From PGYT01 sp963675055 (GTDB lineage: Bacteria; Bacteroidota; Ignavibacteria; Ignavibacteriales; Melioribacteraceae): a stretch of 64,000 nt of DNA. Position numbers and translations under genes: made by a program. This document shows positions 25,957 to 34,974 of this stretch, in pieces; within the stretch, counting starts at the first letter, position 1; the number at the start of each line of letters is the position of its first letter. Below the pieces are notes generated by a model that did no database searches, was not told the origin of the DNA, and saw nothing but the letters and a program-made list of their open reading frames with translations. The stretch is from assembly GCA_963675055.2 (NCBI GenBank), contig CAXXJE010000005.1, positions 496,001 to 560,000 of the forward strand, written 5' to 3'.

Positions 25957-27318
25957 TTATTCGAAGTCTATCAGATCATACCTTGTAATAATATCAGTAA
26001 CTCTGCCGAAGTCTGTAACAAGTATCGCCGAATGTTCTTTAAGTGCATCCTTAACCTCTGCAACTCCGGTTTTAGCATCGAGTACAGGGAAGCAGGTTTC
26101 CATAATATTTGCCACATCAGAATCCATAACACCTCCATCCTCTACAACTTTTTTCATGAGTTTGTTATCTCTAACACAACCAACAGGTTTGAGATACTCA
26201 TCGAGAACGGGAATCTGCGAATAACCTTTCTGGTTCATCAGCTGCATCGCATCCTTTACTTTAACATCGTCATGTATATATACAAGATCTTCAATTCCTT
26301 TTGCCTTCTTTGCATCGGAAATATCGCGTAAAATCCTCATTTCACTTTCAAACATCTGATTTTGTTTAAGCCATTCGATGTTGTGTACCTTAGATAAGTA
26401 GCGTTCTCCGGTATCGCAGACTACAAAGACCACAGTATCATCCTCAGTCAGATTTTCAGCAACATCAAGAGTCACTTTCACAATTGTGCCTGTACTACCT
26501 CCGCAGAATATCCCTTCTTCTCTTGTCAGTAATCTTGAGTACGCAAAAGATTCTTTATCGCTAACATTAATTATATCATCAATATACTCGAAGTGAACAT
26601 TCTTCGGGAGGCAATCCTGACCGATTCCCTCAACCAGGTAAGGAGTGCCTTTAATCAATTCACCTGTTTCCTTGTAATGCCTGAATATCGATCCGAGCGG
26701 ATCGGCACCGATTACTTTTACATCAGGATTCTGTTCCTTCAGGAATCGCCCTGTTCCGCTGATTGTTCCACCAGTCCCAATACTTGAGATGAAATGAGTG
26801 ATCCTTCCGTCAGTCTGCCTCCATATTTCAGGACCGGTTGTTTTGTAGTGAACCTCAGGATTAGCCGGATTAGAGTACTGATAAGCGAAAATTGAATTTG
26901 GCGTTTCTTTTTCAATTCGTTTTGCCACGTTAACATAATACTGCGGATGTTCCGGCTCAACAGCATTTGAAACAACAATAACCTCGCCGCCCAATGCTTT
27001 CAAATAATTTATCTTCTCGCTGCTGACTTTATCGGTTACCACGAAAATTGATTTATACCCTTTTACCGCTGCTGTAAGAGCAAGTCCGATTCCTGTATTC
27101 CCGCTTGTAGCCTCGATTATCGTACCACCCGGTTTAAGTTCCCCTCTTTTCTCCGCATCCACAATCATGTAATAACCGATTCGGTCCTTAACACTTCCAC
27201 CCGGATTCGAAGACTCGAGTTTAGCAAAGATCTGTGGTTTTAAATTCTTATTAATTTTATTAATTCTTATAAGCGGTGTATTACCAATCTGATCGAGTAT
27301 ACTCTCTTTATATTCCAA
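25957..27318 (-). CDS. cbs: Cystathionine beta-synthase with C-terminal CBS domains
   Basis: 453 residues: an N-terminal PLP domain of about 330 residues (IGNTPLIRINKIN, cofactor Lys in NPGGSVKDRIGYYMI, substrate loop TSGNTGIGLAL, GTGGTISGTGRFLKEQNPDV and the GxGQD-type VEGIGQDCLP) followed by two CBS domains (from KVKDAMQLMNQKGYSQIPV). CBS domains often bind adenosyl ligands such as SAM and regulate the enzyme. It condenses serine and homocysteine to cystathionine; O-acetylserine sulfhydrylase activity is an alternative. It appears to start with TTG (GAGGA 6 nt upstream), like its downstream partner. The 170 bp between the two genes hold nothing I recognise. Confidence 0.9.
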   Translation of the reverse strand: MEYKESILDQIGNTPLIRINKINKNLKPQIFAKLESSNPGGSVKDRIGYYMIVDAEKRGELKPGGTIIEATSGNTGIGLALTAAVKGYKSIFVVTDKVSSEKINYLKALGGEVIVVSNAVEPEHPQYYVNVAKRIEKETPNSIFAYQYSNPANPEVHYKTTGPEIWRQTDGRITHFISSIGTGGTISGTGRFLKEQNPDVKVIGADPLGSIFRHYKETGELIKGTPYLVEGIGQDCLPKNVHFEYIDDIINVSDKESFAYSRLLTREEGIFCGGSTGTIVKVTLDVAENLTEDDTVVFVVCDTGERYLSKVHNIEWLKQNQMFESEMRILRDISDAKKAKGIEDLVYIHDDVKVKDAMQLMNQKGYSQIPVLDEYLKPVGCVRDNKLMKKVVEDGGVMDSDVANIMETCFPVLDAKTGVAEVKDALKEHSAILVTDFGRVTDIITRYDLIDFE

Positions 27319-27422
27319 TTCATTTCCTCGTTTTTAATAATTTCATTCGACCATCTATCTGATTTTAATCTAAACAAGTTTCATTTACATATCAAGTGTT
27401 AAAAGCCTCGTGGATTACAATA

Positions 27423-28322
27423 CTAGAATTTGTAGCCTCTGAGGAAATCTCCTGCGTTCATTCTCTTTCTTCCCTCAGGTTGAATTTCAAGAATATTGAC
27501 GGCGCCGGATCCGCAGCCAATGGTTATAAAGTTTTTACTCGTTACTATCTCCCCGGGAGATAATTTAGATCCCGATAATACTTCGGTGGAATAAACCTTA
27601 TATCTCTTGCCGTTGTAATCGAAAAAAGCGCCTGGAAAAGGCGACAGCCCTCTAACAAGATTATGAACCTGGACGGCAGGATTACTCCAGTCAATTTGAC
27701 AAAGCTCTTTTGTTATCTTCGGAGCTGCGGTGGCCAGGGAATTATCCTGTTCACGGAGTTCAGCATTATCCTGCTCGATAAGTTCGAGAGTTTTTAAAAT
27801 TACATCAGCGCCGAGCAGACTCATTTTATCGTGAAGAGTTTCAAAATTGTCATCATCCTGGATTGCAATTGATTCCTTCATTATCATATTGCCGGTATCT
27901 ACTTTATCCTGAAGGAAGAAAGTAGTAACTCCGGTTTCCTTGTCACCGTTTATTAATGCCCATTGTATCGGTGCTGCACCTCTGTATTTAGGAAGTAATG
28001 AACCGTGCAGGTTGAACGAACCTTTCGGTGGAATTTTATAGACTTCTTTCGGTAGTATCCGGAACGCCAGAACAACGAATACATCAGCATTAAAATTCTT
28101 TAACTCATTAATAAAGGAATCATCTTTGAGCTTGTCCGGCTGAAAACATGGAATATCATTTTCAACTGCAAACTGTTTGACAGGTGTGAAAGAGACTTGT
28201 CTTCCACGCCCGCGCTCCTTATCCGGGGCTGTAACAATTCCTACAAGTTTATTATGGCTTGACAATATTTTTTCGAGCGAAGGCAGCGCGAAGTCGGGGG
28301 TTCCGAAGAATACAATTCTCAT
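27423..28322 (-). CDS. fmt: Methionyl-tRNA formyltransferase
   Basis: 299 residues, close to the usual 310. The N-terminal formyltransferase domain carries MRIVFFGTPDFALPSLE, and the catalytic segment NLHGSLLPKYRGAAPIQWAL holds the Asn-His pair; the downstream Asp lies in FFLQDKVDTGNM. A shorter OB-like C-terminal domain binds tRNA. It formylates initiator Met-tRNA. Def, the enzyme that removes the formyl group, is encoded 23 bp upstream, the classical pair. Confidence 0.96.
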   Translation of the reverse strand: MRIVFFGTPDFALPSLEKILSSHNKLVGIVTAPDKERGRGRQVSFTPVKQFAVENDIPCFQPDKLKDDSFINELKNFNADVFVVLAFRILPKEVYKIPPKGSFNLHGSLLPKYRGAAPIQWALINGDKETGVTTFFLQDKVDTGNMIMKESIAIQDDDNFETLHDKMSLLGADVILKTLELIEQDNAELREQDNSLATAAPKITKELCQIDWSNPAVQVHNLVRGLSPFPGAFFDYNGKRYKVYSTEVLSGSKLSPGEIVTSKNFITIGCGSGAVNILEIQPEGRKRMNAGDFLRGYKF

Positions 28323-28345
28323 AATTTCTCAGCCGGGATATTAAT

Positions 28346-28885
28346 TTAAGTAGTTTCGTAATCGATTTTCACTTTTCGATTCATGATATCCGAGAGCTGT
28401 CCTTTCAGGCGTTTCTTGATTTCTGCTTCAACCCTGTCCGGGATCATTTTACCTCTAAGATGATCGTACTCATGCTGAATAACCCTCGCGAGCCAGTCGT
28501 CAGCGTCAAGTACCTGCTCATTCTCGTCAGGATCAAGATATTTAATTTGAATTTGTTCGGGACGTTCAACATCGGCGCGAAGATTCGGCAGGCTTAAGCA
28601 GCCTTCCTCATAAATTACTTCCTCCTCAGACTCCAAAGTTATAATCGGATTTATAAAAGCCATAGGTTTTGTGTCTGCGTACTCTTCCATAACTGTTAAG
28701 TCTATGACAAAAATGGATTTATCAAGTCCCATTTGATTTGCAGCGAATCCGATTCCACCTGCATTACGCATGGTTTGAAACATATCCCTTATGTTGCTGA
28801 TTACTTCGTCATCTATTGCCTTAACGGGTTTCGCTTTCTGTCTGAGAATTTTATCACCGTATAAAGTAACAGGTAGTATTGCCAT
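28346..28885 (-). CDS. def: Peptide deformylase
   Basis: A 179-residue metalloenzyme with all three family motifs: GIGFAANQMG (usually GxGLAAPQ, here with Asn for Pro), EEGCLSLP with the metal-binding Cys, and VIQHEYDHLRG with the HEXXH zinc/iron ligands. It removes formyl groups from nascent proteins. The stop of the upstream membrane gene ends one base before its start codon, so def and fmt are probably part of a longer transcript that includes the M1-like gene. Confidence 0.96.
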   Translation of the reverse strand: MAILPVTLYGDKILRQKAKPVKAIDDEVISNIRDMFQTMRNAGGIGFAANQMGLDKSIFVIDLTVMEEYADTKPMAFINPIITLESEEEVIYEEGCLSLPNLRADVERPEQIQIKYLDPDENEQVLDADDWLARVIQHEYDHLRGKMIPDRVEAEIKKRLKGQLSDIMNRKVKIDYETT

Positions 28886-28886
28886 T

Positions 28887-29795
28887 CTATCTTACTCCAA
28901 CTGTAGATTCTTTAACATCGGGGCTTAAGAGCTCCGCTTTGCTGTCTGAATAAATCACAACTTCCGTTGCACAAAACAACATCCGAATTGCGAGCCTAAA
29001 AATAATCAACATTTGCTGAAGAACAAAGCTGAGGACGAGCAAATAGAACGGGGAACGGGGCATAAAATTATCTATGAAATTATATAAAACTGCACCGGCC
29101 GCACCGAGAACGGAAGTTATAAGGAATACGGTGACGGAGATCTTGAAGTTCACTTTGAGGAATCGGAATGTGTTGCGAATACCTGAAAACACTTTGTTGT
29201 TTTCATCAATTGCCATACCGACCTTAGTATAATCTGAAACAACCGTAATAATGCCGATATAAACGATCAGCAGAATGTATCTTAATGATCGCAGAACGAA
29301 ATCGGTAAGATAGTACTCATAGTTACTGAACAGCCATGTAAAGAGATCACCGAGTAAATCATTAAGTTTGAATGCGATTGCAAACAGAACCAGTGAAATT
29401 ATCATTACTTTCATGAAGCGGTACCAGTACCTTACTCCCCCGTAAAAAAAATCGGTTATATGATTTTTTTTGGAATTATAAAATACGGCAACCATCCCGC
29501 CGAAATAGAATGTCTGAATAATTGCGTAAAGCGCAACAATGCTGTAAGTCAATAATGGAAGATGGTCTATTGTCCCGGAATATATATTCATGAATTGCGA
29601 GTACCATAAATAATCGATGCGCTCCGGTAGCCGGCTGCTGAGAAGTGAATGCTGAAGGTTGTCGATAAGCAAAGAGTATATTGGAAGCGAAAGTATTACA
29701 GCCATAGCAGCATTCGTACTCCATAAGAGTATCAGAAGTTTATAGTTCTTCCTTATAGATTTTAAGCCCTCATGTAAGATACTTCTGATTGTCAT
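28887..29795 (-). CDS. Uncharacterised six-helix membrane protein
   Basis: 302 residues with five or six strongly hydrophobic segments and several aromatic-rich loops; I do not recognise a family. The start is taken as the ATG at 29795, which overlaps the stop of the M1-like gene by 4 bp (ATGA), the pattern of translational coupling; a start 75 nt upstream would lie inside that gene. The N-terminus MTIRSILHEGLKSIRKNYKL resembles proteins with a cytosolic helix before the first membrane segment. A function together with the upstream exported M1-like protein is likely, but unknown. Confidence 0.72.
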   Translation of the reverse strand: MTIRSILHEGLKSIRKNYKLLILLWSTNAAMAVILSLPIYSLLIDNLQHSLLSSRLPERIDYLWYSQFMNIYSGTIDHLPLLTYSIVALYAIIQTFYFGGMVAVFYNSKKNHITDFFYGGVRYWYRFMKVMIISLVLFAIAFKLNDLLGDLFTWLFSNYEYYLTDFVLRSLRYILLIVYIGIITVVSDYTKVGMAIDENNKVFSGIRNTFRFLKVNFKISVTVFLITSVLGAAGAVLYNFIDNFMPRSPFYLLVLSFVLQQMLIIFRLAIRMLFCATEVVIYSDSKAELLSPDVKESTVGVR

Positions 29796-31735
29796 CCTAT
29801 GCTTCCGAAAATCATTAATGCGTTTTGAAACCAGAAAAATGCCCGTACTACTATTGAGATTGATCCCCAATATTGTTCCTGAACCGTATAAGAATTGTTA
29901 GCTTTGTTTAGATCTAATATACCTGCCAATCCCGGATCAACTTCGGCAGCAAGTACGGTATCATCTGTTCTGAAAATGCATCTGTAATTTTTTGCCGTTC
30001 CGTCCCATGTTGTAATCAATGTATCGCTTTCTGTATATAGATATATCGTTACCGGACAAGTTCCACTGCCAGATCTGGAAACATTGACCTCGTATACTCC
30101 ATCTTCATGACTCGTTATACCATCAAGCTTATAATCGAAGCTGGAAGAACTTAAAAACGATTCATTCAGAAAATCAATTACTTCCTGATTCTTAAATCCT
30201 TCAATAAATTCTTTCGTCATTTCCTCCGATACCGGTGCACTATATAGTTTCCGGATTGAGGATAAAATCTGTTCTTCACCAATTGTATTCTCCAGTGACT
30301 TTAGAATAATTGCCGGTTTAACAGATTGATTAACTTTGAAGTATTTCTCGTTTGTTCGAAATCGGCTATCGACAATCGGATTGGAATTGATATGACTGAA
30401 ATAGTCGGAAATATCTTTTAATCCGGCATCATACGGAAAATCATTTAATGTGTAGATAATTGGGATTTCGTTGTAAGACAAAAGGTTCAGACCGAAAATC
30501 GGAAAATACCCGGCAAATTTGAAATGCATGTAAGGTTCCGAATAATACTTATTTGAAATGTTTCCTGCCAGATAAGTCGGAATTCCTTCCGCAATCCATT
30601 TGTCTCTGCTATCCGGAATAGTCAATGCTTCCTGGTAATATTGTTTAACAAGCATCCTCATAATTTCGAATTCCGGTTCTAGCAATCCTTCAGGTGAAAT
30701 AAGATCGCAGTAAAAAGTCAGTAATGATGGATGACTGGAAAATCCAAACGAAGTGTTGTTCGGGACATTTACAGCAGATAATTTCTTAAATGGGAAAGGA
30801 CCGATATTGTCGATTAAAAATCCAATTGTATTCTCAAAAGCTTTTTTAATTCTATCATGATATCTTTCATTCTCGGCGAGCAGGCACAACTCAATTTCGG
30901 GGAAATAGTCATTTACCAATATTGTATCGGATAGCACTTCCCGATAAAATGCAAAAGTTACCTTACTTCCTTTATCCTGAGTGAACGAGTGGAGTGACGA
31001 GCTTCCATTATTGAGATTTTTAAGATCAGCGGAACTTGATACAAAATGATCGGCATCCAACATTATATTACCATTTAAGAACATCGGCTCGGCTTCGGGC
31101 TTAAAATGCCTGGTAAAACAATCCTTTAACCATTTGCCGCCCTTAAATAAAACTATATAAGGATGCCAGTCTGCTAGCAGGCAAAACTTTTCACCTTTGG
31201 AGTATCCGAATCCTGGAGCGCTCTGTGGAATCCGGAACGAATATTCCATACTTATCCGAACGGAATCACCGTTAAGTAAAGTATCATCCATCTTAATGCA
31301 GCCAATTGTACTGTCAGCCTTGTTATCATTGGGATATATGTAAGTGAGAGTTTTATTGATGCCATTCACTTTTATACTAGTGATATTATAGCCTGATTTT
31401 ATTTGCCGGCTAAATTCAATCGCTTTGATATAATCAGTGTCGGGGTTACGAAAGGCATTAAGAGGCAGACTTAAGCAAATACTGTCGGTCGGAAATGAAG
31501 TTCTATTGATCCAGATGAATTCCTGTTCAACAGAAATCAGATTCGCAGAAGTGTTAAAGTGGATATCTAAATTCGAACAGGATATTGAACTTCCTTCAGC
31601 GAACAGACTCGCATTCTCCCCCGTAGTTTTTTCCAGTTCGTCAATACTTACTTCGTATTTCCCTATTACACTATCATTCATTAACTGTAAGATCACCAGA
31701 AGAGTAAATAATAGTGCTATAACCGTTTTTTTCAT
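29792..31735 (-). CDS. Exported M1-peptidase-like protein with degenerate active site
   Basis: 647 residues with an N-terminal signal sequence (MKKTVIALLFTLLVILQLMN). The first 270 residues look like the beta-rich N-terminal domain of M1 aminopeptidases (LDIHFNTSANLISVEQEFIW; MEYSFRIPQSAPGFGY), followed by a thermolysin-like helical region. Where active M1 enzymes have HEXXHxW, this protein reads MRMLVKQYYQ near residue 358, without either His; the downstream WIAEGIPTYLAGN still resembles the third zinc ligand segment (WLDEG). A hydrophobic stretch at the very C-terminus may anchor it. It is therefore probably a non-catalytic relative. Followed by a membrane protein with a 4-bp overlap, then def and fmt. 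Confidence 0.75.
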   Translation of the reverse strand: MKKTVIALLFTLLVILQLMNDSVIGKYEVSIDELEKTTGENASLFAEGSSISCSNLDIHFNTSANLISVEQEFIWINRTSFPTDSICLSLPLNAFRNPDTDYIKAIEFSRQIKSGYNITSIKVNGINKTLTYIYPNDNKADSTIGCIKMDDTLLNGDSVRISMEYSFRIPQSAPGFGYSKGEKFCLLADWHPYIVLFKGGKWLKDCFTRHFKPEAEPMFLNGNIMLDADHFVSSSADLKNLNNGSSSLHSFTQDKGSKVTFAFYREVLSDTILVNDYFPEIELCLLAENERYHDRIKKAFENTIGFLIDNIGPFPFKKLSAVNVPNNTSFGFSSHPSLLTFYCDLISPEGLLEPEFEIMRMLVKQYYQEALTIPDSRDKWIAEGIPTYLAGNISNKYYSEPYMHFKFAGYFPIFGLNLLSYNEIPIIYTLNDFPYDAGLKDISDYFSHINSNPIVDSRFRTNEKYFKVNQSVKPAIILKSLENTIGEEQILSSIRKLYSAPVSEEMTKEFIEGFKNQEVIDFLNESFLSSSSFDYKLDGITSHEDGVYEVNVSRSGSGTCPVTIYLYTESDTLITTWDGTAKNYRCIFRTDDTVLAAEVDPGLAGILDLNKANNSYTVQEQYWGSISIVVRAFFWFQNALMIFGSIG

Positions 31736-31887
31736 TTTGAAAAGCTAAACATTTTAACGGACTTTGGCTTCACAATTTTTAATTTCAAAAATATAGCGAA
31801 ATATTAAATTTCCAGTTGAAATTGACCATTTATATTCCAAAATTAAGCACAATTTTTACATTCTCTTAAAACTATTCGGGAGTTTAA

Positions 31888-33282
31888 ATGGCATCACAGG
31901 ATTCTCCTCGTGAACAATGGGGATCCAAGATTGGTTTTATTTTAGCTGCAGCCGGTGGTGCAATCGGTTTAGGAAATATTTGGAAGTTCCCTTACGTAAT
32001 GGGACAGAACGGCGGAGCGGCATTTATAATTGTATATTTAATCTGTGTTGCCATTATTGGTCTTCCGATTCTTATTGCAGAAGTTCTGATGGGACGAACT
32101 GCACAGCGGAACCCTGTTGGTTCGTTCAAAGCATTAACAAATCGTAAAGAATGGTATTTTGTCGGAGGTATTGGTGTTTTTGCGGGATTTGTAATACTCT
32201 CGTTTTATGCTGTTGTAGCCGGCTGGTCCATCGGATATGTTATCGAAGCTATAAGAGGCTCGTTTTTTGATTATACCTCACCGGAAGCAGCAGGAGAACA
32301 TTTTACCAGTCTCACTCAAAATGTATACTGGATAGTCGGTCTTCTCGCTTTATTCATGGGACTCACAATGACAATCGTCTACTTCGGCATCAATAAAGGT
32401 ATTGAAAGAGGCAGTAAAATTATGATGCCTATCCTCTTTGTTCTTCTCCTGGTAATGATGTTTAAAGGACTTTCAATGGAAGGTTCTGAGGCAGGCCTCG
32501 AGTTCCTGTTTATACCTGACTGGTCTAAATTGACAGGCTTGTCTGTGCTGGAAGCCCTCGGACACGCCTTCTTCACGCTAAGTCTCGGTATGGGTGCAAT
32601 GATGACTTACGGAAGTTACATGTCGAAAAAAGACAACATTATTTCTTCTTCCGTACAGATCGTTGCATTAGATACGTTAATTGCTCTGGTAGCCGGTGTA
32701 GCCTTGCTGACAGCAATTTTTTCAACCGGACTAAACCCGGGTGAGGGTCCGGGATTAATATTCCATACTCTTCCCGTGGTATTTACAAAAATGACAGGCG
32801 GTTACCTCTTCTCAATTATATTTTTCATTCTTCTTTCACTTGCAGCTTTAACATCGTCAATTTCACTTCTTGAGGTTGTTACATCCTATTTTGTGGATGA
32901 AAGAGGATATCAACGACATAAGGCTGTTCTTCTCTTCGGTTTTATTGCTTTTCTGTTTGGTGTGCCCAGCGCCCTTTCCTTCAATCTTATGAGTGATGTA
33001 ACTATTTTCGGACTTACTTTTTTTGATACAGCGAATTTCCTGGCTTCCAATATACTGCTGCCTTTCGGCGGTCTTTTAATCTCGATTTTTATTGCCTACG
33101 TTTGGGGATTCGATAAAGCTCTCATAGAACTTAAAAGGGGTGCGGAAGAATATTTCAAATCTCAGTCCTGGTTTTTACCAACCTGGAAAATTTTCATCAT
33201 GTATTTCTGCCCGGTACTTATATTCCTTGTGCTATTACATTCGATAGGAGTGCTGGAAATTATCATCGATTTTTTTAATTAA
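31888..33282 (+). CDS. Sodium:neurotransmitter symporter (NSS) family amino acid transporter
   Basis: 464 residues with eleven to twelve membrane helices. The N-terminus WGSKIGFILAAAGGAIGLGN followed by IWKFPYVMGQNGG is the NSS signature in the first helix, whose unwound part binds Na+ and the amino acid; a helix-6 counterpart reads AFFTLSLGMGAMMTYGSYM. It should import an amino acid with sodium. GGGAG lies 6 nt before the ATG. The divergent M1-like gene starts 152 bp away. The next gene, another sodium symporter, follows by 32 bp. Confidence 0.9.
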   Translation: MASQDSPREQWGSKIGFILAAAGGAIGLGNIWKFPYVMGQNGGAAFIIVYLICVAIIGLPILIAEVLMGRTAQRNPVGSFKALTNRKEWYFVGGIGVFAGFVILSFYAVVAGWSIGYVIEAIRGSFFDYTSPEAAGEHFTSLTQNVYWIVGLLALFMGLTMTIVYFGINKGIERGSKIMMPILFVLLLVMMFKGLSMEGSEAGLEFLFIPDWSKLTGLSVLEALGHAFFTLSLGMGAMMTYGSYMSKKDNIISSSVQIVALDTLIALVAGVALLTAIFSTGLNPGEGPGLIFHTLPVVFTKMTGGYLFSIIFFILLSLAALTSSISLLEVVTSYFVDERGYQRHKAVLLFGFIAFLFGVPSALSFNLMSDVTIFGLTFFDTANFLASNILLPFGGLLISIFIAYVWGFDKALIELKRGAEEYFKSQSWFLPTWKIFIMYFCPVLIFLVLLHSIGVLEIIIDFFN

Positions 33283-33314
33283 CTTATATACTAACAATTA
33301 AACCAAACCAGCTT

Positions 33315-34916
33315 ATGAACAAGTCAATTGCCGCAATTATTACGTTTTTTATTATCCTTGTTATTGTTATAATCGGGGGAACTTCAGCATTCGATATAGT
33401 ATGGTCATTCCCCGGAAATTTCGACTTCATTAAAAATTTCCCTTCAGAAGACATCCCGCTCGGTTCCATTCCTTTAATGATTATAGCTCTGCTGGGAACG
33501 GGAATTTTTATAACATTCAAATTAGGTTTACCACAGATTAAAAGATTCTGGCATGGCGTTAAAGTCACCGCCGGAATTTATGATGATCCGGATGATGAAG
33601 GTGATCTTAACCACTTTAGAGCCTTGGCCACTGCCCTTTCAGCTACTGTTGGAATTGGCAACATTGCAGGAGTTGCAACTGCAATATATTACGGCGGACC
33701 GGGAGCGATTTTCTGGATGTGGATAACCGCTTTTTTCGGGACAGCATTAAAGTTTTCTGAAAGTACACTCGCCTTAAAATACCGGGACATCTTGCCTGAC
33801 GGTTCAACAGCCGGCGGTCCAATGTATACGATTGAAAAAGGTTTGGGAAAGAACTGGAGATGGCTTGCAGTTGCATTCGCCAGTTTCGCAGTTATCTGTT
33901 CCTTTGCTACCGGCAACGCCATCCAGGCATTTACTGTTTCCGATCAGCTTTATTCCGAAGTTTCCCAGGTTGTTGGAACTACAGGATTACTAATGACCAA
34001 ACATCAGGTCTTTGAGGGATTTGAAGTTTCTCTGCAGCAGGTAATAAACGGAATAGTACTGGCCGCTGTAGTCGGAATGGTTATTATAGGAGGCATTAAA
34101 CGAATTGGAAAAGTTACGGGATTTTTATCACCGGTTATGGCTGCGTTTTATGTACTGGCAGCTTTACTAATACTATTTGCAAATTTTGGGGAATTAATTC
34201 CAAGTTTCGGACTCATAATTGACATGGCTTTTAATCCGCCCGCGGAAATTGCCGGAGCTGCAGGAGGCTCATTCCTGGTTATAATGAATACCGTGCTTTG
34301 GGGTATTAAACGAGGACTGTATTCCAACGAGGCTGGTCAGGGCAGCGCTGCAATAGCGCATTCAACCGCCAAAACAAAACACTCGGTCCGCGAGGGATCA
34401 GTGGCTATGCTCGGACCATTTATAGATACCATCCTGATTTGTACATTGACCGGATTGGTAATTCTAACAACCGGTGCATGGCATCATACCGAGTTTTATG
34501 TGAACAGGATTAATCCTGATTTTACGGGTGAGCTGCTAAACGCGAGTCTGCTTACATCTTATGCTTTTAAACTTGGATTAAGCTGGCTATTTGATTACGG
34601 AGATAAGATAATAACTATCGGAGTGCTGCTGTTCGCAATCTCGACGATGATAAGCTGGTCGTTTTACGGTGATCGGGCAACACATTACTTGTTTGGAGAA
34701 AAAGCAATATTACCATACAAATGGTTTTTTGTACTATTCGTATTCATCGGAGCTATTGCAGAACTGGAAGCAATCTGGGCATTCGGAGATGCTGCATTAG
34801 GCTTCATGACTTTTCCCAACCTAATCTCCATCATACTCTTGTCCGGCGTACTTAAAAAGGATCTTATAAAATACTTCTCAATAGATCATATACCTTTCAA
34901 GAAGAAAGATTCCTAA
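33315..34916 (+). CDS. Alanine/glycine:cation symporter (AGCS) family protein
   Basis: 533 residues with eleven or so membrane helices. Family motifs are visible: ATALSATVGIGNIAGVATAI, GPGAIFWMWITAFFGTALKF, and NEAGQGSAAIAHSTAKTKHS followed by REGSVAMLGPFIDT. Members import alanine, glycine or related amino acids with Na+ or H+. The N-terminal 50 residues before the first conserved helix are longer than usual and include an extra hydrophobic segment. Probably co-transcribed with the NSS gene and ended by the strong bidirectional terminator just downstream. Confidence 0.9.
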   Translation: MNKSIAAIITFFIILVIVIIGGTSAFDIVWSFPGNFDFIKNFPSEDIPLGSIPLMIIALLGTGIFITFKLGLPQIKRFWHGVKVTAGIYDDPDDEGDLNHFRALATALSATVGIGNIAGVATAIYYGGPGAIFWMWITAFFGTALKFSESTLALKYRDILPDGSTAGGPMYTIEKGLGKNWRWLAVAFASFAVICSFATGNAIQAFTVSDQLYSEVSQVVGTTGLLMTKHQVFEGFEVSLQQVINGIVLAAVVGMVIIGGIKRIGKVTGFLSPVMAAFYVLAALLILFANFGELIPSFGLIIDMAFNPPAEIAGAAGGSFLVIMNTVLWGIKRGLYSNEAGQGSAAIAHSTAKTKHSVREGSVAMLGPFIDTILICTLTGLVILTTGAWHHTEFYVNRINPDFTGELLNASLLTSYAFKLGLSWLFDYGDKIITIGVLLFAISTMISWSFYGDRATHYLFGEKAILPYKWFFVLFVFIGAIAELEAIWAFGDAALGFMTFPNLISIILLSGVLKKDLIKYFSIDHIPFKKKDS

Positions 34917-34920
34917 TAAA

Positions 34921-34952
34921 AAAGCCCGGTCCGGAAAACCGGATCGGGCTTT
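34921..34952. terminator. Bidirectional terminator between convergent AGCS and phosphofructokinase genes
   Basis: AAAGCCCGGTCCGG AAAA CCGGATCGGGCTTT forms a 14-bp stem (one G-U pair) with a tetraloop. Both flanks are T-rich in the relevant direction, so it can end transcription of the plus-strand symporter gene and the minus-strand pfk gene. Confidence 0.9.
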
Positions 34953-34974
34953 ATAACTAAAAAATAAATCCGGA

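Noticed and set aside
29796..29870. Extended start of the membrane protein inside the M1-like gene
   Set aside because: The 4-bp ATGA overlap at 29792-29795 is the more plausible coupled start; the extension has no ribosome site.
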